Counted from the stretch's first letter, positions 1 through 5,106 are shown. The stretch: 5,106 nucleotides of DNA from Gordonia sp. (in: high G+C Gram-positive bacteria) (GCA_030152405.1 JASLJL010000203.1:1-5106), one strand, 5' to 3'. Translations and numbers: made by a program. The notes: generated by a model from the sequence alone, not told the origin.

Positions 1-474
1 GGCGGCCACTCGTTGGTTCAGCCTTCCGAGATCGTCGACGAACTCTCTCGACGCGGGATCGGCCGGCACGACGCCTGCACCGATCTCGTTGGAGATCACG
101 ATGATCCGGCCTCGCGCCGCCGGAAGCAGGGCGAGGAGATCGTCGATCGCGCTGTCCCGGTGAGCGGGCCTGTTCGCGCCGTAATGGAGGTTGGCGAGCC
201 ACATCGTGAGACAGTCGACGATCACGACGGCGTCGTCCGCAGCGTGCGTTCGAACCGCCGCGGCCACGTCGTACGGTTCCTCCACCGTCGTCCAGTCCGA
301 CGGCCGGTCCGCACGATGGCGCGCGATGCGCGCAGCGGTCTCGTCGTCGCCTGCGATCGCGGTGGCGATCAGGATCACCCGCGCTCCGGAGTCGGCGACG
401 CTCTGCGCCACGCTCGACGCGGCGTGCCGACTCTTGCCCGAACGCGCAGCGCCGATCAGGAAGTCACTGGTCAC
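1..474 (-). CDS. cobU: CobU: adenosylcobinamide kinase / adenosylcobinamide-phosphate guanylyltransferase (3' end cut by window)
   Basis: This cytoplasmic bifunctional enzyme phosphorylates adenosylcobinamide and then transfers GMP to it, giving adenosylcobinamide-GDP for attachment of the lower ligand of vitamin B12. The window holds 158 residues from a GTG start. Visible are the P-loop GAARSGKS (residues 8-15), the segment RHRADRPSDW (52-61) whose H53 aligns with the guanylylated His46 of Salmonella CobU, the Walker-B-like VDCLT (86-90), SNEIG (128-132) followed by VVP, and RLNQRVAA at the cut edge. The family is about 180 residues long, so roughly 17-25 C-terminal residues lie outside the window. 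The GTG start overlaps the folA stop as GTGA, and I see no Shine-Dalgarno before it, so translation probably depends on coupling to folA. The second P-loop residue is Ala where Salmonella CobU has Gly. Identification is firm. Confidence 0.93.
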   Translation of the reverse strand, partial: MTSDFLIGAARSGKSRHAASSVAQSVADSGARVILIATAIAGDDETAARIARHRADRPSDWTTVEEPYDVAAAVRTHAADDAVVIVDCLTMWLANLHYGANRPAHRDSAIDDLLALLPAARGRIIVISNEIGAGVVPADPASREFVDDLGRLNQRVAA

Positions 475-968
475 CGGATGTCGCGTCGTCGGTAGTCGAT
501 GAATCGGTACAGGGTTCCCGTTCGCGAGTACAGCCATTCGCCCGAGTCGGCGACCTCCCAGACGTCCAGGTCGATGGCGGGAGCGAAGGCGTCGGCGCCC
601 TCGACGTGGACGTCGATCTCGGTGACGCGCAGACCGGTCGCGCGAGTCATCGCCGCCGCGTAGATCTCGCCGCCGCCGATCACCGCCGCGACGCCTCCGA
701 CCAGGCCGAGCGCGGCGTCGAGGCTCGTGACCACCTCCGCGCCGGGAGCGTCGAACGCCGGGTTTCGCGTGATGACGACGTTCCGGCGACCGGGCAGCGG
801 CCGAAACGACGTCGGCAGCGACTCCCACGTCCTTCGGCCCATGATCACCGCGCCCGCTCCGGTCAACGCCTTGAACCGCGCCATGTCTTCGGGCACGCGC
901 CACGGAATCGTCCCGGCTCGGCCGATGGCTCCGACCCGATCCTGGGCCCATACGAGTTCGACGGTCAT
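471..968 (-). CDS. folA: Dihydrofolate reductase (DHFR)
   Basis: The enzyme reduces dihydrofolate to tetrahydrofolate with NADPH in the cytoplasm, recycling the dihydrofolate made by thymidylate synthase, and is the trimethoprim/methotrexate target. The 165-residue protein has the usual bacterial length. Motifs in order are WAQDRVGAIG (7-16), the active-site loop IPWRVPEDM (21-29) with D28 matching the catalytic acid (D27 in the M. tuberculosis enzyme), MGRRTWESLP (43-52) and PLPGRRNVVITR (57-68) of the NADPH site, IGGGEIY (97-103), and VTEID (115-119) with the conserved Thr. The ATG overlaps the stop of the upstream membrane gene as ATGA and is preceded by a very strong ribosome binding site. 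Its stop overlaps the cobU start. The mycobacterial name is dfrA. No key residue is missing, so it should be active. Confidence 0.97.
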   Translation of the reverse strand: MTVELVWAQDRVGAIGRAGTIPWRVPEDMARFKALTGAGAVIMGRRTWESLPTSFRPLPGRRNVVITRNPAFDAPGAEVVTSLDAALGLVGGVAAVIGGGEIYAAAMTRATGLRVTEIDVHVEGADAFAPAIDLDVWEVADSGEWLYSRTGTLYRFIDYRRRDIR

Positions 969-1477
969 CCTCGATCACCTCGTCCCGACGACGCGCGGAC
1001 GGTGCGGATCAGGCCAACGAACACCGCGCCGACCATCACCGCGAATCCGACGCCGAGCACCGCACCGCCGCCGATCTCGTGGACCGCGAGGGCGATGCCC
1101 GCATAGATCAGGGAGACCCCGAATCCGACGAACACGAGCATGGTCTCGCCCTCCCGGTACAGGAGTTGGGCGTTCTGCTCGGTCACCCGGACCGGGAAGT
1201 TGAACAGGCGCGGCTTCGTCGAGAGCCACGGAATCACGGCGCCGATCACGGTGAAGATCGCCGCGAGGACGAGCACCGCCCACGCCGGACCGTAGGAGTC
1301 GGCTTCCATCGCGCCGCTGAAGTGGGTCGGCACCCGATCCGGGAGCGACGAGTAGGTCGCCAGCACAGCGATGGTGACGATCACCGTGATCCCGAGCCCG
1401 GCCCAGCGGAACACATTCGTGACGGGCCCGGTGCGGTAGTCGGGGGCGGGCCGCTCCCCCTTGTCGCGGAACACCAT
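965..1477 (-). CDS. Four-helix DUF1648-family membrane protein
   Basis: This is a 170-residue integral membrane protein of unknown function. Predicted helices lie at about residues 23-42, 64-84, 112-131 and 138-158. Between the first two is the loop LPDRVPTHFSGAMEADSYG (45-63), which matches the DUF1648 signature (LPxxxPxHF followed by a Gly/Asp and Tyr-Gly element). This domain also occurs in SdpI-type immunity proteins and other small membrane proteins. A cytoplasmic or peripheral segment LFNFPVRVTEQNAQLLYREGE (about 91-111) follows helix 2. The ATG at 1477 lies 2 bases after the thyA stop. I see no Shine-Dalgarno, so it is probably translated by ribosomes finishing thyA. Its stop overlaps the folA start. 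A longer in-frame reading upstream to 1876 lies entirely opposite or within thyA coding sequence and is not credible. A role in folate or thymidine metabolism is not supported by the sequence itself. Confidence 0.85.
   Translation of the reverse strand: MVFRDKGERPAPDYRTGPVTNVFRWAGLGITVIVTIAVLATYSSLPDRVPTHFSGAMEADSYGPAWAVLVLAAIFTVIGAVIPWLSTKPRLFNFPVRVTEQNAQLLYREGETMLVFVGFGVSLIYAGIALAVHEIGGGAVLGVGFAVMVGAVFVGLIRTVRASSGRGDRG
973..981 (-). promoter_or_regulatory. Strong ribosome binding site of folA inside the preceding gene
   Basis: On the minus strand these bases read GAGGTGATC, nine consecutive bases matching the extended Shine-Dalgarno consensus AAGGAGGTGATC. The GAGG core ends 9 bases before the folA ATG at 968. 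It sits within the last codons of the DUF1648 gene. It fixes the folA start and suggests DHFR can be initiated efficiently even though the genes overlap. The downstream cobU start, in contrast, has no such site. Confidence 0.8.
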
Positions 1478-1479
1478 GA

Positions 1480-2286
1480 TCAGACGGCGACCGGCGCTTT
1501 GATCGCCGGATGCGAGGTGTAGCCGACCACGGTGACATCGTCGAATTCGTAGTCGAAGATCGACGCCGCCTTGCGCAGGTCCAACGTCGGGTAGGCGAAC
1601 GGCTCGCGCGAGAGCTGTTCGGTCACCTGCTCCACGTGATTGTCGTAGATGTGGCAGTCCCCGCCGGTCCACACGAAGTCGCCGACCTCGAGGCCCGCCT
1701 GCTGCGCCATCATGTGGGTGAGCAGCGCGTATGACGCGATGTTGAACGGCACCCCGAGGAACAGGTCGGCGCTGCGCTGATACAGCTGGCACGACAGCTT
1801 GCCGTCGGCGACGTAGAACTGGAAGAACGCGTGGCACGGAGGCAGCGCCATCTGCGGGATCTCGCCGACGTTCCACGCCGACACGATGTTCCGCCGGGAG
1901 TCGGGATTGCTCTTCAGCGTGTCCAGTGCGGCCTGGATCTGGTCGATGTGCTCACCCGAAGGCGTCGGCCAGTTGCGCCACTGCACGCCGTAGACCGGGC
2001 CGAGCTCACCGTCGGGGTCGGCCCACTCGTCCCAGATGGTGACGCCGTTCTCGTGGAGCCACCCGACGTTCGAATCGCCGCGCAGAAACCAGAGCAGTTC
2101 GTAGACGATCGACTTGAGATGGACCTTCTTCGTCGTGATGAGCGGGAAGCCCTCCGACAGGTCGAATCGCAGCTGATGGCCGAACACGCTGCGGGTGCCC
2201 GTCCCGGTACGGTCGGCCTTCGGCGTGCCGGTCTCCATGACCAGTCTCAGCAGGTCCTCGTACGGGGTGGGGATCGGCGCGCTCAC
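1480..2286 (-). CDS. thyA: Thymidylate synthase ThyA
   Basis: ThyA methylates dUMP to dTMP using 5,10-methylenetetrahydrofolate and releases dihydrofolate, which the downstream DHFR recycles. From the GTG at 2286 the protein is 268 residues, close to the 263-264 of the M. tuberculosis and E. coli enzymes. Motifs are DRTGTGTRS (25-33), the substrate-closing Arg region, [10 protein letters not shown] (62-71), IWDEWAD (84-90), [11 protein letters not shown] (129-139) with the phosphate-binding Arg pair, [10 protein letters not shown] (149-158) with catalytic C151, [13 protein letters not shown] (170-182) with N182, [10 protein letters not shown] (208-217), and the canonical C-terminus IKAPVAV. 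The GTG was chosen because homologues begin a few residues before TPYEDLLR and because the -10 element lies just upstream; a TTG at 2340 would sit upstream of that promoter. It is the first gene of the thyA-DUF1648-folA-cobU operon. Confidence 0.97.
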   Translation of the reverse strand: MSAPIPTPYEDLLRLVMETGTPKADRTGTGTRSVFGHQLRFDLSEGFPLITTKKVHLKSIVYELLWFLRGDSNVGWLHENGVTIWDEWADPDGELGPVYGVQWRNWPTPSGEHIDQIQAALDTLKSNPDSRRNIVSAWNVGEIPQMALPPCHAFFQFYVADGKLSCQLYQRSADLFLGVPFNIASYALLTHMMAQQAGLEVGDFVWTGGDCHIYDNHVEQVTEQLSREPFAYPTLDLRKAASIFDYEFDDVTVVGYTSHPAIKAPVAV

Positions 2287-2293
2287 GTTTCCG

Positions 2294-2323
2294 AGTGTAG
2301 CGATGCGACCCGGCCGACGTGAT
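2294..2323 (-). promoter_or_regulatory. Predicted thyA operon promoter (leaderless)
   Basis: On the minus strand a TACACT hexamer (2294-2299) fits the actinobacterial -10 consensus TANNNT. Seven bases (CGGAAAC) separate it from the thyA GTG at 2286, which puts the expected transcription start on or within a base or so of the start codon. The -35 area around 2316-2323 (ATCACGTC on the minus strand) is a weak match, as is usual in this group. The short spacer leaves no room for a normal leader, so the transcript should be leaderless. This is a prediction from sequence only. Confidence 0.6.
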
Positions 2324-2352
2324 CCGCCCGTGTTCTGCAATCCGGCGCTTCG

Positions 2353-2382
2353 GGTACAGCCTGTGCCGCGCAGCAGTACGCT
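2353..2382 (+). promoter_or_regulatory. Possible promoter of the MFS gene
   Basis: TACGCT at 2377-2382 is the only TANNNT hexamer I find on the plus strand close upstream of the transporter gene. GGTACA at 2353-2358 is a weak -35 candidate with an 18-base spacer. Transcription would start near 2389, giving a leader of about 45-50 bases that carries the ribosome binding site at 2424-2429. The hexamer match alone is weak evidence, so this is tentative. Confidence 0.3.
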
Positions 2383-2404
2383 CCCCGAAGATCATCCGTC
2401 AGAC

Positions 2405-2420
2405 GACGCGAGTGACGCGA
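2405..2420 (+). repeat. Short direct repeat GACGCGA in the MFS leader
   Basis: GACGCGA occurs at 2405-2411 and again at 2414-2420, a 9-base period, between the possible promoter and the ribosome binding site of the transporter. It could be a pair of half-sites for a regulator, or chance in GC-rich DNA. No regulator gene adjoins it. Confidence 0.3.
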
Positions 2421-2423
2421 ATC

Positions 2424-2429
2424 GGAAAG
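2424..2429 (+). promoter_or_regulatory. Ribosome binding site of the MFS gene
   Basis: GGAAAG lies 7 bases before the GTG at 2437. It is a partial Shine-Dalgarno at a suitable distance and supports GTG 2437 as the start, in agreement with a short hydrophilic N-terminus before helix 1. Confidence 0.6.
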
Positions 2430-2436
2430 CACCACA

Positions 2437-4080
2437 GTGACAGACTTCAAGGACACCGATACGACTGCCGGACGACGAACGTGGCTTCCCATGATCGGCT
2501 TGTTCTTCGCGCAGGTGTTGATGTCGTTCAACGTCGCGGCGCTGCCGGTGTCGCTGGGCGGCATGGCCGACACCTTCGACGTCCCGGTGACGACGGTGAG
2601 CTCCACGATCGTGGTCTACGGCCTCGCGGTCGCCGCGCTGGTGATGGTCGGCGCGAAGATCGGGCAACGGGTCGGCTGGTTGACCATCTTCCGCGCAGTG
2701 CTCGTGGTGTTCGCGTGCTCGTCGTTGTTGATGATCTTCTCGCGAACGGTCGCGTGGGTCATCGCGGGTCAGGCGCTCGCCGGCGCCGCCGCGGCCATCA
2801 TCGTGCCCTCGCTGGTCGCTCTGATCGCTCAGAACTACGACGGTGAGCAGAAGGCGACGGCGATCGGATCCCTCGGATCGGCCCGAGCGATCTCCGGTTT
2901 CAGCGCCTTCTTCATCGGTGGCGCCCTCGGGACCTGGATCGGCTGGCAGCCGGTGTTCGTGATCGTCCTGGCCGTCGCCGTCCTCGTCTTCGCTCTCAGC
3001 TTCACGCTGACGTCCGAGCCCGGCGATCCCGGCGTCGACATCGACGTGATCGCGGCCGTCCTGATCGGCGTCGCCGTCGTGCTGCTGACGATGGGGTTCA
3101 ACAACCTCAACGTCTGGGGTGTGTTCTTCGCCGACGACGCCGCACCGTTCTCGTTCGGCGGCGTGTCCCCCGCCCCGGTCATGGTGGTGGTCGGACTCGT
3201 GGTCGGCCAGTGCTTCTTCCTGTGGACTCGACGCCGCATGGCGACCGGTCGCGTTCCTCTCGTCGACCTGTCGATTCTGCACAGTCCGCGCGAACGTGCA
3301 GCCGTCTACGCGATGTTCGTGATCGTCGCGATGGAGGCCGCGGTCAACTTCACCATCCCGGTGTACACGCAGGTGGTTCAAGGGCGGACCCCGTTCGACA
3401 CCGCCATCGCGATGATCCCGTTCAACCTGACCGTCTTCGTCACCGCGACGCTCGTGGTCCGCGTCTACTCGCGGTTCACGCCGAGGCAGATCGGTGTGTT
3501 CGCGTTCGGGCTCACCACCGCCGCCCTCATCTGGCTGGCGTTCGTCGTCAACAACAACTGGGAGTCGTTGCCAACGATCGTCGGGCTGATCGCCTTCGGC
3601 ATCGGTCAGGGCGCGTTGGTCACGCTGGTGTTCAACGTTCTCGTCACCTCCGCTCCGACGCGCCTGGCGGGCGACGTCGGGTCGATCCGCGGAGCGACGC
3701 AGAATCTCGCCTCCGCGATCGGCACTGCGGTGATGGGCGCACTGCTCGTACAGTTGCTGAGCTTCGGAGTGCTCTCCGCCGTGGACGAGCACCCGAAGCT
3801 CCCCGAGTCTCTTGTCGCCCAGGTCGATCTGGACAACGTCAACTTCACCACCAACGACGATCTGCGCACCGTGCTGGCGCGGACCGACGCGACGCCGGCC
3901 CAGGTCGAGGCAGCCGTGGCGTTGAACGAGGACGCCCGTCTAGACACGCTGCGGTACGGGTTCTGGATTCTGGCGGGCATCTCCCTGCTGGCTCTCGTCC
4001 CGGCCCGCCGTCTGCCGGACTACCGGCCCGACGACGCCCGGTCCGACGAACTCGACCGGGACGCGGTGACCGAGGACTGA
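2437..4080 (+). CDS. MFS transporter, DHA2-like, 14 transmembrane helices
   Basis: This is a 547-residue inner-membrane protein, probably a proton-coupled exporter; the substrate is unknown. Helices lie at about residues 17-37, 53-73, 81-101, 106-131, 146-168, 170-191, 203-221, 245-264, 288-309, 325-345, 350-371, 378-404, 423-448 and 506-524. Fourteen helices and this length fit the DHA2 drug:H+ antiporter family. The loop after helix 2 reads GAKIGQRVGWLTIF (72-85), a motif A relative with Gln where the family usually has Asp. Helix 5 reads ISGFSAFFIGGALG (152-165), which lacks the Gly-Pro of the antiporter motif C. A polar loop of about 57 residues (449-505) precedes the last helix, and the C-terminal tail (525-547) is acidic. 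The gene starts with GTG, stands alone on its strand, and diverges from thyA. Family assignment is firm; calling it a drug exporter would be a guess. Confidence 0.88.
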   Translation: MTDFKDTDTTAGRRTWLPMIGLFFAQVLMSFNVAALPVSLGGMADTFDVPVTTVSSTIVVYGLAVAALVMVGAKIGQRVGWLTIFRAVLVVFACSSLLMIFSRTVAWVIAGQALAGAAAAIIVPSLVALIAQNYDGEQKATAIGSLGSARAISGFSAFFIGGALGTWIGWQPVFVIVLAVAVLVFALSFTLTSEPGDPGVDIDVIAAVLIGVAVVLLTMGFNNLNVWGVFFADDAAPFSFGGVSPAPVMVVVGLVVGQCFFLWTRRRMATGRVPLVDLSILHSPRERAAVYAMFVIVAMEAAVNFTIPVYTQVVQGRTPFDTAIAMIPFNLTVFVTATLVVRVYSRFTPRQIGVFAFGLTTAALIWLAFVVNNNWESLPTIVGLIAFGIGQGALVTLVFNVLVTSAPTRLAGDVGSIRGATQNLASAIGTAVMGALLVQLLSFGVLSAVDEHPKLPESLVAQVDLDNVNFTTNDDLRTVLARTDATPAQVEAAVALNEDARLDTLRYGFWILAGISLLALVPARRLPDYRPDDARSDELDRDAVTED

Positions 4081-4098
4081 CCGGCCCGGGTTTAGTCC
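4074..4098. terminator. Hairpin over both convergent stop codons, possible bidirectional terminator
   Basis: GGACT at 4074-4078 pairs with AGTCC at 4094-4098. The stem continues inward with G4079-T4093 (wobble), A4080-T4092 and, after a bulged T4091, C4081-G4090 and C4082-G4089, leaving a 6-base loop (GGCCCG). The stem has nine pairs and includes the TGA of the MFS gene and the TAA of the opposing flavodoxin-like gene. No T-run follows on either strand, so it would be a non-canonical terminator of the kind often proposed in actinobacteria. Function is inferred. Confidence 0.45.
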
Positions 4099-4544
4099 AT
4101 GAGTCCCGCCGCGATCGTCGCGCCGAGTTCCCAGCAGGCGTCGAGGTCGGCCTTCGTCGGTTTGCCGGACACGATGACGTCGGAGCTCGACTGGACCCAG
4201 CCGAGTCCCCCCGCGATGGAATGGACGCTGCGTTCGGCTCCTTCGGTGCCGACGTTGCCGTGCATGAACAAGCCGTACGGCCTGCCGGTCGTGGAGTCGA
4301 GGATCGGGTAGTAGCAGGTGTCGAATGCGTGCTTGAGCGCACCGCTCATGTATCCGAGGTTCGCCGGGGTGCCCAGGAGGTAACCGTCGGCGTCGAGCAT
4401 CTCGGCCGGCGACACCGACAGCGCGGCACGCCGCACCACCTCGACGCCGACGATCTCGGAGTCGGTCGCACCCGCCACGACGGCCTCGAACATCTCCTGG
4501 CAGTGCGGCGACGGCGTGTGGTGGACGATCAACAATCGGGCCAT
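4092..4544 (-). CDS. Flavodoxin-fold / NAD(P)H-dependent FMN reductase-like protein (Rv2771c-like)
   Basis: This 150-residue cytoplasmic protein is probably an FMN-binding oxidoreductase of unknown substrate. The N-terminal strand MARLLIVHHT leads into a phosphate-loop-like segment HHTPSPH (8-14) where flavodoxins bind the FMN phosphate. YLLGTPANLGYMSGALKHAFD (about 55-75) resembles the second flavin loop of the flavodoxin/NADPH-dependent FMN reductase superfamily, and FMHGNVGTEGAERSV (93-107) the third. From memory it resembles M. tuberculosis Rv2771c, also about 150 residues and near dapB. ATG 4544 is preferred over an in-frame GTG at 4562 because AGGGTGA lies just before the ATG and the protein then begins directly with the first strand. 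It follows the TPR-like membrane gene after 28 bases on the same strand and ends 11 bases from the convergent transporter. There is no signal peptide or membrane helix. Flavin binding is inferred from motifs only. Confidence 0.85.
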   Translation of the reverse strand: MARLLIVHHTPSPHCQEMFEAVVAGATDSEIVGVEVVRRAALSVSPAEMLDADGYLLGTPANLGYMSGALKHAFDTCYYPILDSTTGRPYGLFMHGNVGTEGAERSVHSIAGGLGWVQSSSDVIVSGKPTKADLDACWELGATIAAGLMD

Positions 4545-4548
4545 GTCG

Positions 4549-4555
4549 TCACCCT
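4549..4555 (-). promoter_or_regulatory. Ribosome binding site of the flavodoxin-like gene
   Basis: On the minus strand these bases read AGGGTGA, with the AGGG core ending 7 bases before ATG 4544. The alternative GTG at 4562 has no comparable site, so this decides the start. Confidence 0.6.
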
Positions 4556-4572
4556 GCCACACGACAGTCGGT

Positions 4573-5046
4573 TCAGCTCCGGGCTGCGCGGTACTGGCCC
4601 GCGGCGCGCTTCATCATCTCGCGTGCACGGGAGCGATCGCCCGCGTAGTCGTAGGCGCGGGCGATCCGGTAGGTGCGGACCCAGTCGGAGGGGTCCGCTT
4701 CCCACTCGTCCTTGACCTGGGCGAACAGCTCGTCGGCGGCGTCGCGTTCGATGCGGCCCGACGCGCGACGCGGCAGTTCGTCGACGTCGAGCTCACGACC
4801 GAGGTCGGCGACGTCGGCCGCCATCCGCTGGTGTTCGATACCCGACTTGAGCGTCGCGACGATCATCCACACGCCGAGCAGCGGCAGGATGATCACTCCG
4901 ACACCCAAGCCGATCGAGACCGGAGTCCCCTCCCCGATCAGGTTCACCGCCATGCGTCCGAGGATCACGAAGTAGACGCACATCGCGACGACGAGGAAGC
5001 CGATCATCAGGACGATCGGCCGGGAGTCGGGTTTACGTGCAGACAC
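4573..5046 (-). CDS. Two-helix membrane protein with TPR-like C-terminus (Rv2772c-like, unknown function)
   Basis: The 157-residue protein has two predicted membrane helices, about residues 11-30 and 43-66, joined by a short loop (RMAVNLIGEGTP), which places both ends on the same, probably cytoplasmic, side. The C-terminal half is charged and helical. Residues 99-155 contain DWVRTYRIARAYDYAGD (121-137) followed by SRAREMMKRAAG, which looks like a single tetratricopeptide-type helix pair. The GTG start at 5046 lies 3 bases after the dapB stop, and I see no good Shine-Dalgarno, so translation is probably coupled to dapB. It resembles, from memory, the conserved membrane gene Rv2772c found directly after dapB in M. 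tuberculosis. No catalytic residues are evident. A scaffold or partner-binding role is a guess from the TPR-like tail. Confidence 0.82.
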   Translation of the reverse strand: MSARKPDSRPIVLMIGFLVVAMCVYFVILGRMAVNLIGEGTPVSIGLGVGVIILPLLGVWMIVATLKSGIEHQRMAADVADLGRELDVDELPRRASGRIERDAADELFAQVKDEWEADPSDWVRTYRIARAYDYAGDRSRAREMMKRAAGQYRAARS

Positions 5047-5049
5047 GCG

Positions 5050-5106
5050 TCACAGATCCATCAGGTGCTCGAGGCCGACGGTGAGACCGGGACGCGAACC
5101 GATCTC
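5050..5106 (-). CDS. dapB: DapB, 4-hydroxy-tetrahydrodipicolinate reductase, C-terminal 18 residues only
   Basis: Only the last 18 codons and the TGA are inside the window; the gene continues beyond the right edge. The peptide EIGSRPGLTVGLEHLMDL matches the typical actinobacterial DapB C-terminus (RPGLTVGLE followed by a short Leu/Asp end). DapB reduces hydroxy-tetrahydrodipicolinate with NAD(P)H in the diaminopimelate/lysine pathway, supplying peptidoglycan precursor. The assignment rests on a short tail, but the order of the two following genes agrees with the dapB neighbourhood of mycobacteria. Confidence 0.8.
   Translation of the reverse strand, partial: EIGSRPGLTVGLEHLMDL

Noticed and set aside
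13..495. 160-residue plus-strand frame opposite cobU
   Set aside because: The minus strand reads as a clear CobU with P-loop, DCLT and SNEIG motifs; the plus frame has no motif.
965..1477. DUF1648 protein as a bacteriocin or SDP-type immunity protein
   Set aside because: Only the DUF1648 signature is shared. No toxin gene or SdpR-like regulator is nearby, and the context is a folate/thymidylate operon.
1478..1876. N-terminal extension of the DUF1648 protein to a 303-residue product
   Set aside because: The extra part is Arg/Pro/Gly-rich and comes from another frame of thyA. The natural start is the ATG at 1477, two bases after the thyA stop.
2287..2340. Longer thyA reading frame beginning at TTG 2340
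   Set aside because: It adds 18 residues absent from known ThyA proteins and would start upstream of the predicted -10 element at 2294-2299.
2287..2436. Riboswitch or structured RNA in the thyA/MFS intergenic region
   Set aside because: Only a 4-base inverted repeat (ACAG-C-CTGT at 2356-2364) and short repeats are visible. Nothing matches a known riboswitch core, and the predicted thyA mRNA has no leader.
2392..3792. 466-residue open frame on the minus strand opposite the MFS gene
   Set aside because: Its product is an implausible run of Arg, Asp, His and Gly with no domain, typical of an antisense frame in GC-rich DNA. The plus-strand frame encodes a convincing 14-helix transporter.
2437..4080. 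MFS gene as a recently acquired mobile insertion between two conserved minus-strand blocks
   Set aside because: Base and codon use look like the neighbours, and I see no flanking repeats, integrase, transposase or tRNA remnant. The arrangement alone is not evidence of transfer.
3210..4715. 501-residue open frame on the plus strand
   Set aside because: It overlaps the end of the transporter out of frame and two minus-strand genes. It is Arg-rich and low in complexity with no recognisable domain.

Overview
The window is GC-rich DNA with strong third-position G/C bias and GTG starts. It looks like chromosome from a mycolic-acid actinomycete of the Gordonia/Rhodococcus/Mycobacterium group. ThyA, DHFR, the dapB tail and the two genes after dapB all resemble, from memory, their M. 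tuberculosis counterparts (thyA-dfrA and dapB-Rv2772c-Rv2771c neighbourhoods). The genus is an inference. Coding is nearly continuous: the longest gap is the 150-base divergent intergenic region at 2287-2436, so no gene-free stretch exceeds 300 bases. I see no tRNA, rRNA, CRISPR array, insertion sequence or phage feature.

Left block (1-2286, minus strand, read right to left): thyA, a small DUF1648-type membrane protein gene, folA (DHFR), then cobU, which runs off the left edge. The genes are separated by 2 bases and then by two 4-base stop/start overlaps (ATGA, GTGA), so this is almost certainly one translationally coupled operon. ThyA consumes methylene-tetrahydrofolate to make dTMP and releases dihydrofolate, which DHFR recycles. 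CobU belongs to late cobalamin assembly. The membrane protein has no known role in either pathway. A TACACT -10 element lies 7 bases before the thyA GTG, which predicts a leaderless mRNA.

Centre (2437-4080, plus strand): one divergently transcribed 14-helix MFS transporter of the DHA2 type, with its own ribosome binding site. It has degenerate MFS motifs and a long loop before the last helix.

Right block (4092-5106, minus strand): the last 18 codons of dapB (lysine/diaminopimelate synthesis), a two-helix membrane protein with a TPR-like cytoplasmic tail, and a 150-residue flavodoxin-fold protein. The transporter and the flavodoxin-like gene converge with 11 bases between their stop codons, and a hairpin spans both stops.

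This is mostly ordinary core-genome content. I did not find a convincing new defence, mobile or RNA system. The items most worth a second look are the leaderless thyA start, the membrane gene embedded between thyA and folA, the coupling of cobU to folate genes, the unusual transporter, and the shared stop-codon hairpin.
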